From JANMZR01 sp040385875 (GTDB lineage: Bacteria > Bacteroidota > Bacteroidia > Cytophagales > Spirosomataceae): a stretch of DNA of 64,000 bases. The stretch is from assembly GCA_040385875.1 (NCBI GenBank), contig JAZKGO010000043.1, positions 1 to 64,000 on the forward strand, in the 5' to 3' direction. The notes below the pieces were generated by a model. The model saw only the letters and a program-made list of their open reading frames with translations, ran no database searches and was not told the DNA's origin. This document shows positions 32,541-41,896 of the stretch, one piece after another (position 1 is the stretch's first letter; every line of letters starts with the position of its first letter). The position numbers and the translations under genes were made by a program.

Positions 32541-35417
32541 TTGAACCATTTTCTTGCCAAATGCGCTAATTATATTTTTAACCAGCACAAAATCAATGAG
32601 TTGGCCAATATTTCTGTGATATTGCCTACTCGTAGAGGTACACTCGCATTTAAAAAATCACTCGCTCAGCAAGCTCAAACGCCATTTATTGCTCCGAAAA
32701 TTATTGCCATCGAAGATTTTATTTTGGAAACCACCCAGCTTCAGCTAATGGAGCCAATCGATCTGGTGTTTGAGTTGTTCAATGCGATTAAGAAAGTAGA
32801 TGAAAAAGTAAAATTTGAGCTTTTTATGAGCTGGGCTCCCACTTTATTGAAGGATTTTGAAAGTATTGACCAATATATGGTGAATGCCAAACAGCTTTTT
32901 GCTTATATGACTGAAGCAAAAGCGCTGGAAAGATGGAATATTAGTGAGCTAAAATCAAATAATATAAATTTTGAAACCTCGGTTGAAAAATATTTTGAAT
33001 TGTTCAAAACGCTCCATACAGTCTATGAGGAGTTTAATAATGGATTGAAAGCCAAAGGATTGGCTTATCGGGGTTCGGCTTATAGATATTTGGCAGAAAA
33101 TGTTGAATCACTGTTGCTAGATAGATTGAGCTATGTAAAATACTATTTTCTAGGTTTTAATGCTTTGAGCATAAGTGAAGAGACCATCATCAAAACATTG
33201 GTGGATGCCCAAAAGGCTGAAACAATCTGGGATACGGACGATTATTACATGAAAAATCTTTCAAATGGCCAGCTGGCGGGAAGATTTTTGAAAGAAATTA
33301 AAAAATCTGGACGGTTTGGAACAGATTGGAATTGGCAAGAAAATGATTTGCTGCTTTCTCCTAAAAACATTAAAATAATAGGTCTTCCCAATACGAGTCT
33401 ACAGCCCATAGTAGCGGCCCATTATTTGGAAAATTGGTCTACAAACAATTTAACTAAACAAAGTACTGCCCTAGTTTTGGCGGATGAAACGATATTAAAC
33501 ACAGTAATCAGCCAAATTCCGGAATCGGTTGGTAATTATAATATTACAATGGGATTGTCACTCAAAGAATCACCGATTTATGGGCTTCTCGAATCTATTT
33601 TTAATTTACATCGTTTTTTGAAATTCGAGAATAATGGAATTATTAAGTTTAATACTAGGCTGATTATCAAGTTATTAAATCATATTTATATCAAAGCATG
33701 GAGTCAGAAATATGAGATTAATTTGGCAATTTCCATCAGAGAAATTCAAGATGCCAACCAACTTTTTTTGAATAGAAGTGATTTAATAAAACTGCTAAAA
33801 TTTGAAAATTTAACTGAGGTGGTTTTTGAACACTGGAATGACTCTCCACAAATTGCAATCACTCAACTCAGAAAAATAATCCAGTCACTTTCTATAATTT
33901 TTGAAGATAATTCACCTCTTGAATTGAATTATTTAACGATTGTTGAGAAAATTATCAATCGTGTGGAGGTGATAGTAGAGTCAAATCCTGAAAATATCAA
34001 TATTTCTGGATTGAAAAGTATCCTTTTTGAAATATTAAAGCAAACCAAACTGCCTTTCGAAAGCAATCAGGAAGATAACTTGCAAATAATGGGTATGCTC
34101 GAAACTCGTACACTTGATTTTGAACGTATTATCCTTCTTTCGGCCAATGAGGGTAATTTGCCATCTGGTAAGAAGTCGTTGAGTTTAATTCCATTTGATG
34201 CATTGATTGCCAATGAAATGCCTACTTACGGCCATCAGGATGCCATAATGGCCTATCACTTTTTTAGGTTATTGCAAAAAGCCAAGGAGATAATAGTTCT
34301 TTATACTAATCCTAGTTCATCAAATGGAAATAAGGAAAAATCCAGGTTTATTCTGCAAATTGAACATGAACTTGCCCATTTAAATAAGAATATAACCATT
34401 GAATATCCTGAAATAGCGCTTGATTTTAGCAAAAAAGAGAAGATTGATTCGGATTTTGAAATTGCAAAAACTGATAAGATCGTTGAAATAATTAAAACTC
34501 AATTGCAAACAAAAGGGTTGTACATCACTTCGATAAATGAATATATTCGGTGTGAAATGTTGTATTATTTCAATAGAATTGCCAAAATTGAAGAGCCTTC
34601 AGAAATTGATGAATCAATTGGGAATGATATTTTTGGAACCTGGGTGCATAAAACTTTAGAAAATATTGATCTCGAAAACCTAAAAAATGGCGGAATCATT
34701 TCAAAAGAAAGGCTAATTGAAATCAAAAATACAATTCGAGACAGGCTTGGGACTGACTTTCAAAATAACTTTGGCAAACTATCATTGAATGAAGGCATGA
34801 ACCTTATTTTGCTCAATGTGGCTGAAAGAGTATTGCAAGGTTATTTTAACAACGAGATTAATAATGGGATTTTCCCACAAGAAATTTTGGCAGTCGAGGA
34901 AAACCTAATGGTAAACTTCCCTTTAATCTTCGAGAATCAGATATTCAATATTAAACTGGGTGGTAAGGTGGATAAAATAGATAAAGTGGGTGAATCCATC
35001 AGAATTATTGACTATAAAACGGGAAAAGTGGAACCCAAAAGCTTGCGTTTGGATGCGAGAAAAAGTGAAGATATGAATATCGAGAGCTTTCTGACAAAGC
35101 CCGAATTGGATAAAATGAGACAACTTTGGTGGTACAAATATCTTTTTTTGAAAGGAGAAAAACAAGAAGAGAAGTTTGGTTTAAATTATGAGCTGGAAGT
35201 AGGTATTTACTCTTTCAGAAACAACAAGGAAGGTTTTATGACTGGGATTAAATATTTTACTAATGCTTCAGAGACCGATGAAGAATTCATCTCAATTTCC
35301 GAAAATATAATTTTACAGTTCCTAGAAAAACTCTTAAATCAATCAACTCCTTTCAGAATGACGCCCGATTTGAAATTATGTGAATATTGTACTTATCGAT
35401 CCATTTGTAATCGATAG
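32541..35417 (+). CDS. PD-(D/E)XK nuclease family protein, AddB-like
   Basis: 958 residues, starting at TTG 32541 (no in-frame ATG upstream before the repeat array). The N-terminal part is a degenerate UvrD-like helicase fold: ISVILPTRRGTLAFKKSLA stands where Walker A would be, and the motif lacks GKT. The C-terminal nuclease has D811 (GKVDKI), D824 and K826 (IIDYKTGK). Four cysteines C671, C947, C950 and C956 (CEYCTYRSIC) match the iron-sulphur pin of AddB. Works in double-strand break processing with an AddA helicase-nuclease, which is not in this window. Length is in the range of Bacteroidota AddB-like proteins. Confidence 0.85.
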   Translation: MNHFLAKCANYIFNQHKINELANISVILPTRRGTLAFKKSLAQQAQTPFIAPKIIAIEDFILETTQLQLMEPIDLVFELFNAIKKVDEKVKFELFMSWAPTLLKDFESIDQYMVNAKQLFAYMTEAKALERWNISELKSNNINFETSVEKYFELFKTLHTVYEEFNNGLKAKGLAYRGSAYRYLAENVESLLLDRLSYVKYYFLGFNALSISEETIIKTLVDAQKAETIWDTDDYYMKNLSNGQLAGRFLKEIKKSGRFGTDWNWQENDLLLSPKNIKIIGLPNTSLQPIVAAHYLENWSTNNLTKQSTALVLADETILNTVISQIPESVGNYNITMGLSLKESPIYGLLESIFNLHRFLKFENNGIIKFNTRLIIKLLNHIYIKAWSQKYEINLAISIREIQDANQLFLNRSDLIKLLKFENLTEVVFEHWNDSPQIAITQLRKIIQSLSIIFEDNSPLELNYLTIVEKIINRVEVIVESNPENINISGLKSILFEILKQTKLPFESNQEDNLQIMGMLETRTLDFERIILLSANEGNLPSGKKSLSLIPFDALIANEMPTYGHQDAIMAYHFFRLLQKAKEIIVLYTNPSSSNGNKEKSRFILQIEHELAHLNKNITIEYPEIALDFSKKEKIDSDFEIAKTDKIVEIIKTQLQTKGLYITSINEYIRCEMLYYFNRIAKIEEPSEIDESIGNDIFGTWVHKTLENIDLENLKNGGIISKERLIEIKNTIRDRLGTDFQNNFGKLSLNEGMNLILLNVAERVLQGYFNNEINNGIFPQEILAVEENLMVNFPLIFENQIFNIKLGGKVDKIDKVGESIRIIDYKTGKVEPKSLRLDARKSEDMNIESFLTKPELDKMRQLWWYKYLFLKGEKQEEKFGLNYELEVGIYSFRNNKEGFMTGIKYFTNASETDEEFISISENIILQFLEKLLNQSTPFRMTPDLKLCEYCTYRSICNR

Positions 35418-35586
35418 AAAAATTTAAAACTTAGATTTTATTTTACTAAAATCATCATAGCATACAATTCAATTCTCTTTTTGATAATTAGTTAAAAATA
35501 ACTTTTGAACATTATTTAATGAGAAGAGTTTAATTTTTAAATTAAAATAACTGGTAAATTTAAATGAAAATCAAATCAAGGCTCAA

Positions 35587-36831
35587 TTGAAATTCATTGT
35601 AGTTTTCCTATTTTTTTTCTCTTTTTTTCATTCTGTTTTGGCACAAACTACCTTAACCAGTGGCCTCATTGCCTGCTATCCATTCAATGGAAACACTAAT
35701 GATGCTTCAGGTAATGGAAATCATACGGGCAAAGTGGGGGTAGTTTTGGTTGGGGATCGCTTCGGAAGGGCTAATTCAGCTTATTTTTTTGATGGACAGA
35801 CAGCCTATTTGGAAGTAAATCCTAATCAATTAAAAATCAACAATTTTTCTGTTTCACTTTGGGGAAAGGCAGCCTCCTTGCCAATAATTGGTGGTTTCCA
35901 ATATCTATGGTCAGTGGGGAGTAGTAATGGTGAGCAGTCAGTGTATCTATCTGATAGTGAGGGAATTGTAGTAGGTGGTTCAATTTCGGATTCTGAAAAA
36001 ATTAATTGTCAATCAGGCTTTCCCCCCAATATTGGCAAATGGAATCATGTCGTAATGGTAAGAGATATTAACAATTTATATTTTTATTTAGATGGTAGAT
36101 TGGCCTGTTCAAAACCCAATATTGGTTTTATTCCCTATTATGGCAATAATTTTCCAAGAGCAACTTTAGGAAGAAGGGTGGCAGGAGAGGCTTCTTATTT
36201 TCATGGCGCTCTTGACGATATTCATATTTACAATCGCCCTCTTTCAGCCATAGAAATCAAAAATCTTTTTGAGGGGGAAAAGCAGCCAGAAATCGAATTG
36301 AAAATTGATAATTTGAGTCCTTGCGGCGGTGATAGGGTAAATTTTTTGGTGAAAGGTGGCTCAGAATCGGCCAATTATTTATGGAAAATTGAAGACTTTA
36401 GTCAAGAATTGTACGTAAACACTTTAGAGTTTGAAACCAAGCCTCGCAATCAGGATTACGAACTTACTATTTCGGTTGAAATAATTGATAACTTTAGTTG
36501 TTTTCCACAAAAACCAAAAAAAGCGACTGATAAAATAAAAGTTAAAGTATGCTCTGAACTCGTCAATTTGAATATCCCGAACGTTTTTAGCCCTAATAAC
36601 GATGGTATCAATGACCTTTGGGTTATTCCCAATTTGGAAAGAATTCCTGAAGCTACCATTTCAGTTTATAATCGGGCGGGAGGTTTGGTTTTCCGATCAA
36701 AAGGATATTCTCAACCCTGGGATGGCAAACTAAACGGCAATCTACTCATGCCAGACACTTTTGATTATGTGATTAGTACCAACATTAAGGGTGAAAAAGC
36801 CATCAAAGGAGAGGTTTTGCTGGTTTGGTAG
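35587..36831 (+). CDS. Secreted LamG-domain protein with gliding-type T9SS C-terminal domain
   Basis: 414 residues from a TTG start at 35587; the ATG at 35564 is in another frame and stops after eight codons. Signal peptide 1-19 (ending VLAQ). LamG/concanavalin-like domain about 25-230 (LIACYPFNGNTNDASGNGNH, AYFFDGQTAYLEV, WNHVVMVRD, GALDDIHIYNRPLS). A linker of beta strands with two Cys follows. From about 325 comes the type B/gliding C-terminal domain: IPNVFSPNNDGINDLWVI, ISVYNRAGGLVFRS, WDGKLNG and YVISTN. It should be exported through the T9SS and placed on the cell surface, binding glycans via LamG. Confidence 0.88.
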   Translation: MKFIVVFLFFFSFFHSVLAQTTLTSGLIACYPFNGNTNDASGNGNHTGKVGVVLVGDRFGRANSAYFFDGQTAYLEVNPNQLKINNFSVSLWGKAASLPIIGGFQYLWSVGSSNGEQSVYLSDSEGIVVGGSISDSEKINCQSGFPPNIGKWNHVVMVRDINNLYFYLDGRLACSKPNIGFIPYYGNNFPRATLGRRVAGEASYFHGALDDIHIYNRPLSAIEIKNLFEGEKQPEIELKIDNLSPCGGDRVNFLVKGGSESANYLWKIEDFSQELYVNTLEFETKPRNQDYELTISVEIIDNFSCFPQKPKKATDKIKVKVCSELVNLNIPNVFSPNNDGINDLWVIPNLERIPEATISVYNRAGGLVFRSKGYSQPWDGKLNGNLLMPDTFDYVISTNIKGEKAIKGEVLLVW

Positions 36832-36849
36832 AATTAGTTTTACTGGATT

Positions 36850-37500
36850 TTAGATACCAAAAACGTTGTTTTCTCTATAGAAAAAAGTGGTACAAGATTT
36901 TGTGGCAACTATCGGGGTCATTCCCCAAAAATTAAGTTTTTTGAAGCCTTTTCGTTGTAAATAGTCAAAAGAAGTTAGGTAATCCTCTCTAAAACTATCA
37001 TCCAGAATGATTATTCCAGTTTCATTTAGATTAGAAAGACAGTTCTCCACACAACTATTTCTTTCTTTTCCGTCTACAATAATCAGGTCAAATTTTGTTT
37101 GAGTAGTTTGGATACTTTTGCTATAAGTATATTGATTGTCAATGGGTTGAAATATTATTTTTACGTTTTCAGGCATTTCTTTTTCCACAAATTCTTTCCA
37201 TTCTTTATGGTCTTCTACTGCCACAATAGTTGAAACTTTATCCGCAAGCCATTTGGTGGAGCCGCCACAACCATATTCAAAAATCGAAATTGTTTTATTT
37301 AATTTTTCGTTCAAAAAGTCAACGGCAGGATAAGTGTACCACGGGATTGGATTATTATTTTTATCTATTGACTTTTTGGTCACAAATGATTTCATCCAAC
37401 CATTCTCATTTATTTCACCCACCATATAAAGCTGAAGTAATGGCCCAATGGCAGTATAATTGAGGCAAGTCCAGACAAAATCTTTTATTTTTCTAATCAT
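36850..37500 (-). CDS. Class I SAM-dependent methyltransferase (FkbM-like)
   Basis: 216 residues from the ATG at 37500. Rossmann methyltransferase: IFEYGCGGSTKWLADKV (motif I), IVAVEDHKEWKEFVE (acidic ribose contact), FDLIIVDGKERNSCVENCL and IIILDDSFREDY. The residues surrounding motif I resemble enzymes that modify sugars or lipid-linked saccharides in polysaccharide clusters. It is transcribed towards the LamG gene and divergently from the flippase gene, at the border of the polysaccharide cluster. The substrate is not predictable. Confidence 0.75.
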   Translation of the reverse strand: MIRKIKDFVWTCLNYTAIGPLLQLYMVGEINENGWMKSFVTKKSIDKNNNPIPWYTYPAVDFLNEKLNKTISIFEYGCGGSTKWLADKVSTIVAVEDHKEWKEFVEKEMPENVKIIFQPIDNQYTYSKSIQTTQTKFDLIIVDGKERNSCVENCLSNLNETGIIILDDSFREDYLTSFDYLQRKGFKKLNFWGMTPIVATKSCTTFFYRENNVFGI

Positions 37501-37593
37501 AATTCTTACGAAAGTTGGAATATATTTGGTTAAACCAAACCGCAAAATAATAACAATAAATACTGTTCTCAAAAATTCTATGGTTTTATTGGG

Positions 37594-37601
37594 TAAATTT
37601 G
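37594..37601 (+). promoter_or_regulatory. -7 box TAAATTTG before the polysaccharide cluster
   Basis: Exact TAnnTTTG, 30 bp upstream of the flippase ATG at 37632; it may drive the whole rightward cluster. Confidence 0.45.
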
Positions 37602-37631
37602 TGTAAAAATCAACTAATTCAATTTCATTGA

Positions 37632-39128
37632 ATGGGCATTATCATTCGCCAAAGCATTAAAAGTTCAATTGTTACCTATGTGGGCGTAGTTATTGGTACA
37701 ATCAATGTTTTGTATTTGTACAACGAGTTTTTAGATTTTGAGCAATTTGGACTCTACGTTACTCTTACAAGTTTCCCTTTAGTATTTGCTGGCATTGCGA
37801 GTTTGGGCACGCCTCTGGTGGGCGTAAGATTTTTCAATCAATTTTCCGATGAAGACAATGAACATAACGGCTATTTAGGCTATCTTCTAATCACTCCATT
37901 TATTGGTTTTATTGCTTTCATTATTGGGTATTGGTTATTTCAAAGCCAATTTGCAGAAATTTACTCAAAAAATTCACCCTTATTAATTCGCTATTTCTGG
38001 GTATTTCCTATCATTACTTTTTTCATGATTTACCTTTCTATCTTCGAAGCCTATTGTCGTGTTCATTTGAGGATTGTTGTGCCAGCTATTATCAGAGAGT
38101 TGTTTTTAAAACTTTCTAATTCGTTATTAGCTATTTTGTTCGGGTTTAAACTAATCAATTTTGATCAATTGGTGGGTGGCATTGTTTTGATGTATGCCTT
38201 GGCCGTATTTTTTATTGTTATTTATATAAAAATATTGGGGAGACTTTATTTAAATTTTGATTTTTCCTTTTTGAAAAAACCCATTTTTAAGCAAATGTAT
38301 ACTTATGGTTTTTATACAATGCTGGGAGGGATTGCGGGTATTATTCTGCCACATATCGAAAAATTGATGCTTCCAGCTTTCAGTGGTGGCTTAAAAACTA
38401 CTGCCATTTTTAATATCGCCGCAAGCATTGGTTTGGTTATTTCTATTCCTAGAAACACTATTTCAGCCATATCAGACCCACTTTTGGCTGAAAGTTGGCA
38501 AAAGAAAGATTTGGCTCATATCAAAGAAATTTATCAAAAGTCGGCATTGAATTTACTGATTATTGGTATTTTTCTCTTTTTAGGAATTTGGTGCAATATC
38601 GATTCCATTTTTGAAATATTACCCAAGTCTGAAATTTATAAAGAGGGAAAATGGGTGGTGCTAATGGTAAGTATTTATTGTGTATTTGACATGGCCACAG
38701 GACTTAATTCAGAGATCTTAAAAAATTCAGATTATTACAAATACGATTTTTCATTTTATGTAATAAGGTGCATCTTGTTGATTATTGCCAATTTGGTATT
38801 AATACCCCTTTATAGTTTTAATGGAGCCGCTTTTGCTATGCTCGTTTCAATTGTGATTTACAATATTATTAAATTTTTTTTTATCAAGAGCAAGATTAAT
38901 ATTCAACCTTTTAGCAACCAAACATTGATCGTTCTATTCATAGGTATTGTCACTTATTTAGTTACTCTAATTTTACCCTCGTTTGAGAGTGCTTTTCTGA
39001 ATATTTTAGTTAAATCAATCACCATTTGTCTTGTTTTTGGACTTGGGATATTTTATTCTAAGGTTTCTCAAGACATCAATAACACTGTAAATTCAATCAA
39101 AACTAGATTTTTAAAAATTAAAAGCTAA
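37632..39128 (+). CDS. Oligosaccharide flippase (Wzx/MATE-like)
   Basis: 498 residues with 12-14 hydrophobic helices throughout. The pattern is that of the polysaccharide transport (PST/MOP) family: an N-terminal IKSSIVTYVGVVIGTINVLYLYNEF helix with the short loop GTPLVGVRFFNQF, and a GFYTMLGGIAGIILPHIEKLML segment in the middle. It moves lipid-linked oligosaccharide repeats across the inner membrane. It is the first rightward gene of the cluster, followed after 45 bp by glycosyltransferases on the same strand. No Wzy polymerase is seen in the window. Confidence 0.85.
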   Translation: MGIIIRQSIKSSIVTYVGVVIGTINVLYLYNEFLDFEQFGLYVTLTSFPLVFAGIASLGTPLVGVRFFNQFSDEDNEHNGYLGYLLITPFIGFIAFIIGYWLFQSQFAEIYSKNSPLLIRYFWVFPIITFFMIYLSIFEAYCRVHLRIVVPAIIRELFLKLSNSLLAILFGFKLINFDQLVGGIVLMYALAVFFIVIYIKILGRLYLNFDFSFLKKPIFKQMYTYGFYTMLGGIAGIILPHIEKLMLPAFSGGLKTTAIFNIAASIGLVISIPRNTISAISDPLLAESWQKKDLAHIKEIYQKSALNLLIIGIFLFLGIWCNIDSIFEILPKSEIYKEGKWVVLMVSIYCVFDMATGLNSEILKNSDYYKYDFSFYVIRCILLIIANLVLIPLYSFNGAAFAMLVSIVIYNIIKFFFIKSKINIQPFSNQTLIVLFIGIVTYLVTLILPSFESAFLNILVKSITICLVFGLGIFYSKVSQDINNTVNSIKTRFLKIKS

Positions 39129-39173
39129 GAGTATCATTGCTTTTTTGAACAAATTAATAGTCGTTTTATCTAA

Positions 39174-40388
39174 ATGAAAATCCTTTTTATAGCGGGGGGC
39201 ACTCCGCATTATTACAATTTAGTTTTGAATAAACTCCACTCAATGGATAATGTGGAGGTGATTTTGGTGGCTCCACAGACCGTGAGTAAAACAGTAGGCT
39301 CTGGTGTGTTTCAAAGTGAGGAAGGGATTGATTTTCAGTTAATTAGGTTGGAAGAATATACAACTTATTACGGTAAAGCTTTTTTTAGAAATATTAACCA
39401 AATTATCGATACACATCAACCCAATATTATTATTTCTAGTTGGCCCTATCAGTTGGCTTGGTTGTTTTATCCACTTTTATATTTGAAAATAAGAAGAAAT
39501 AAGATTAAACTTATTTCAAAAGAAATTCCCTTTCAAGTGCCTTATTATCAAGATGCTATCAGATTTTATACGGAACAGGGTGGCGTGAATGAAAATAATA
39601 AATCAGCCCAGTATGATAATAGCTTGCTTTCAAAAATTAAGATAAAACTAGTTACGGAAGTACGTAAATGGATGGTAAATCGAATGGATGCACATATCAA
39701 TTACTTTGATGAGGCTGTTGAAATTCATAAAAGCTATGGAGTAAATCCTGAAAAAGTATTTGTAACGGCCAACTCGCCAGATACTGATTATATATTTGAT
39801 ATTAAAAGCAAAATTGAAAAGGAGGCCTCTATTTTGCCTGAAAATCCATTTAGGATTATTCATGTGGGTAGGCTGGTGAAATGGAAAAATGTGGAAATGC
39901 TTATTAATGCGGTGGGGCAGTTATCGGCAAAATATTCGAACATAGAGTTAATTGTTATTGGGACTGGCCCAGAAGAGAATCGTTTAAAAGAGCTGGTTTT
40001 AATAAATTCATGGCAAAAGCATGTTAAATTCATCGGTGGCGTATATGAAATGACTATTTTGGGCAAATATTTCAAAGCAAGTTCAGCCTATGTTCTGGCG
40101 GGAATGGGCGGCCTTTCTATCAATGAAGCCATGGCTTTTGGCCTGCCTGTTATCTGCTCCGTAGCTGATGGTACGGAGAAAAAACTGGTGAAGGAAGGTG
40201 TCAATGGCTACTATTTTGAGAATAACAACCAGAATAATTTAAAAGAGAAAATTGATTGGCTTTTGGGTGATAGAGAAAAGGCAAGGGCAATGGGGATTGA
40301 ATCTGAACGAATAATTAGAGAAGAAATAAATATAAATACGGTTTTGAAAAGATATTTGGATGCCTTTAACTTTGTTTTGAAAAAATAA
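39174..40388 (+). CDS. Glycosyltransferase family 4
   Basis: 404 residues with two Rossmann domains (GT-B). N-terminal MKILFIAGGTPHYYNLVLNKL; C-terminal donor-binding domain from about 220 with FRIIHVGRLVKWKNVEMLI, IELIVIGTGPEENRLKEL and the E-x7-E signature in GMGGLSINEAMAFGLPVICS. Transfers a sugar from a nucleotide donor to the growing lipid-linked glycan at the cytosolic face. It is flanked by the flippase and a methyltransferase that begins two bases after its stop, so they are cotranscribed. Confidence 0.88.
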   Translation: MKILFIAGGTPHYYNLVLNKLHSMDNVEVILVAPQTVSKTVGSGVFQSEEGIDFQLIRLEEYTTYYGKAFFRNINQIIDTHQPNIIISSWPYQLAWLFYPLLYLKIRRNKIKLISKEIPFQVPYYQDAIRFYTEQGGVNENNKSAQYDNSLLSKIKIKLVTEVRKWMVNRMDAHINYFDEAVEIHKSYGVNPEKVFVTANSPDTDYIFDIKSKIEKEASILPENPFRIIHVGRLVKWKNVEMLINAVGQLSAKYSNIELIVIGTGPEENRLKELVLINSWQKHVKFIGGVYEMTILGKYFKASSAYVLAGMGGLSINEAMAFGLPVICSVADGTEKKLVKEGVNGYYFENNNQNNLKEKIDWLLGDREKARAMGIESERIIREEININTVLKRYLDAFNFVLKK

Positions 40389-40390
40389 TA

Positions 40391-41140
40391 ATGGAATTGA
40401 AAGTAAATAAAAATTTACAAGAAGCATATAGCAATCAATATAATGACGAGTCCGCCATCTGGAGGGGGATTGGTGCTGAAAAAAAGGTAGAGAATATTCT
40501 TAAAATTATTGATAGTCAGCACTTTAAGTCGGTACTGGAAGTGGGTGCTGGTGATGGAAGTGTATTGGAATTGCTCTCCAAAACGAATATTGCTGATGAA
40601 TTGCATGCGCTTGAAATTTCTGAATCTGGAATCCAGCAAATCAAATCAAAAGAGATCAAAAACCTAAAAACTGTAAAATTATTTGACGGATATGTGTTGC
40701 CATTTGAAGATCAATCCATTGATTTACTGATACTTACACATGTCTTGGAGCATGTGGAACATGAGCGCATTTTATTGAGAGAAATTCATAGGGTAGCAAA
40801 GCAATTTGTAATTGAGGTGCCTAAAGACTATCGGTTTGGTGCCGACAAAAAAGTGGCACATTTCCTCTCCTATGGCCATATCAATTTGTATACACCTACC
40901 TCTTTGAAGTTTTTACTACTTACTGAAAACTTTAAAATCATAAAGGAACAGACATCACTTTATCACTTAAAATCTTTTACTTTCGGTAAAAGAAATTTAT
41001 CAGGAATGGTAATTTCATATTTATCATTTTTGGTTAAAAGTTTGTTGGCTAATTTTCCAATCAAGTATGTTAGGGAAAAATTTATCAATACCATCACAAT
41101 TTTGGCGAAGCCTGAAAACAAAGAAATAAAAATATTTTAA
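40391..41140 (+). CDS. Class I SAM-dependent methyltransferase (Methyltransf_11-like), copy A
   Basis: 249 residues. Motif I VLEVGAGDGSVLELLSK near residue 48, then IDLLILTHVLEHVEHERILLREIHRVAKQFVIEVP, a typical motif IV to post-motif run of type 11 methyltransferases. Short helical N-terminus and a 70-residue C-terminal cap. Its place between glycosyltransferase genes suggests that it methylates a sugar or phosphate of the glycan, possibly as a chain-end cap. The start is two bases after the upstream stop; a second methyltransferase follows after six bases. Confidence 0.8.
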   Translation: MELKVNKNLQEAYSNQYNDESAIWRGIGAEKKVENILKIIDSQHFKSVLEVGAGDGSVLELLSKTNIADELHALEISESGIQQIKSKEIKNLKTVKLFDGYVLPFEDQSIDLLILTHVLEHVEHERILLREIHRVAKQFVIEVPKDYRFGADKKVAHFLSYGHINLYTPTSLKFLLLTENFKIIKEQTSLYHLKSFTFGKRNLSGMVISYLSFLVKSLLANFPIKYVREKFINTITILAKPENKEIKIF

Positions 41141-41146
41141 AAAACA

Positions 41147-41896
41147 GTGGAAAATCAGCTCACCACCCGCCAGTTTTGGCTCGACTATTGGGAATCGAAA
41201 CAAGGATTGGTATTTGAAATACCTGCTAATTATATATTTTTAGATCAAATTGAAAAAATAATCAAGCAAAAGAAATACGAAAGCCTTTTAGAGGTAGGCG
41301 GGTTTCCAGGATATTTTTCGGTATGGGCTCATCAAAAATTGAATATTGAAACTACTTTGCTTGACTATGTGGTTCATTTGAAAATATTGAATCAATTGGA
41401 GGTGGCTAATCGAATTGAAAAAGGGAGTGTTAAAGTAATTGAGACCGATTTATTCCAGTTTTCTAGTGAAAAAAAATATGATTTTGTTACTTCCAATGGC
41501 TTAATTGAGCACTTTATTGATACGAAAGAGGTAATACAAAAGCATTCCGATTTGCTTGCCAATGGGGGGACATTATTTGTCACTTTGCCAAATTTTAAAA
41601 GTTTGAATGGTTGGTTTCAAAAAATTTTTGATTATGATAATTACCAAAAGCATAATATTAACTGCATGAATTTGAGTCTTTTAACTAATATTTGTCAGGA
41701 TTTGGGCTTAAAAGAAATATCGGCAAAATATGATGGCAAGTTTATGATTTGGCTGGAAAACGAAAGCCAAAAGCCATGGGCTGTTAGGGTATTAAAGAAA
41801 TTAATTTGGTTGCCTCTAAAAATTATTTTCAAACTGATCCCGATTGATACCAAGCTGTTTTCTCCATACATCATTTTAACAGCACAGCGCCCTTGA
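41147..41896 (+). CDS. Class I SAM-dependent methyltransferase, copy B
   Basis: 249 residues from a GTG start at 41147. Motif I LLEVGGFPGYFSVWAH, TTLLDYV acidic contact, then YDFVTSNGLIEHFIDTKEVIQKHSDLLANGGTLFVTLPNF. It has the same length as copy A but little sequence in common apart from the fold, so it probably has a different acceptor. The C-terminal LVIWLPLKIIFKLIPI-like segment is hydrophobic and may contact the membrane. The TTG start of the next gene overlaps its TGA. Confidence 0.8.
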   Translation: MENQLTTRQFWLDYWESKQGLVFEIPANYIFLDQIEKIIKQKKYESLLEVGGFPGYFSVWAHQKLNIETTLLDYVVHLKILNQLEVANRIEKGSVKVIETDLFQFSSEKKYDFVTSNGLIEHFIDTKEVIQKHSDLLANGGTLFVTLPNFKSLNGWFQKIFDYDNYQKHNINCMNLSLLTNICQDLGLKEISAKYDGKFMIWLENESQKPWAVRVLKKLIWLPLKIIFKLIPIDTKLFSPYIILTAQRP

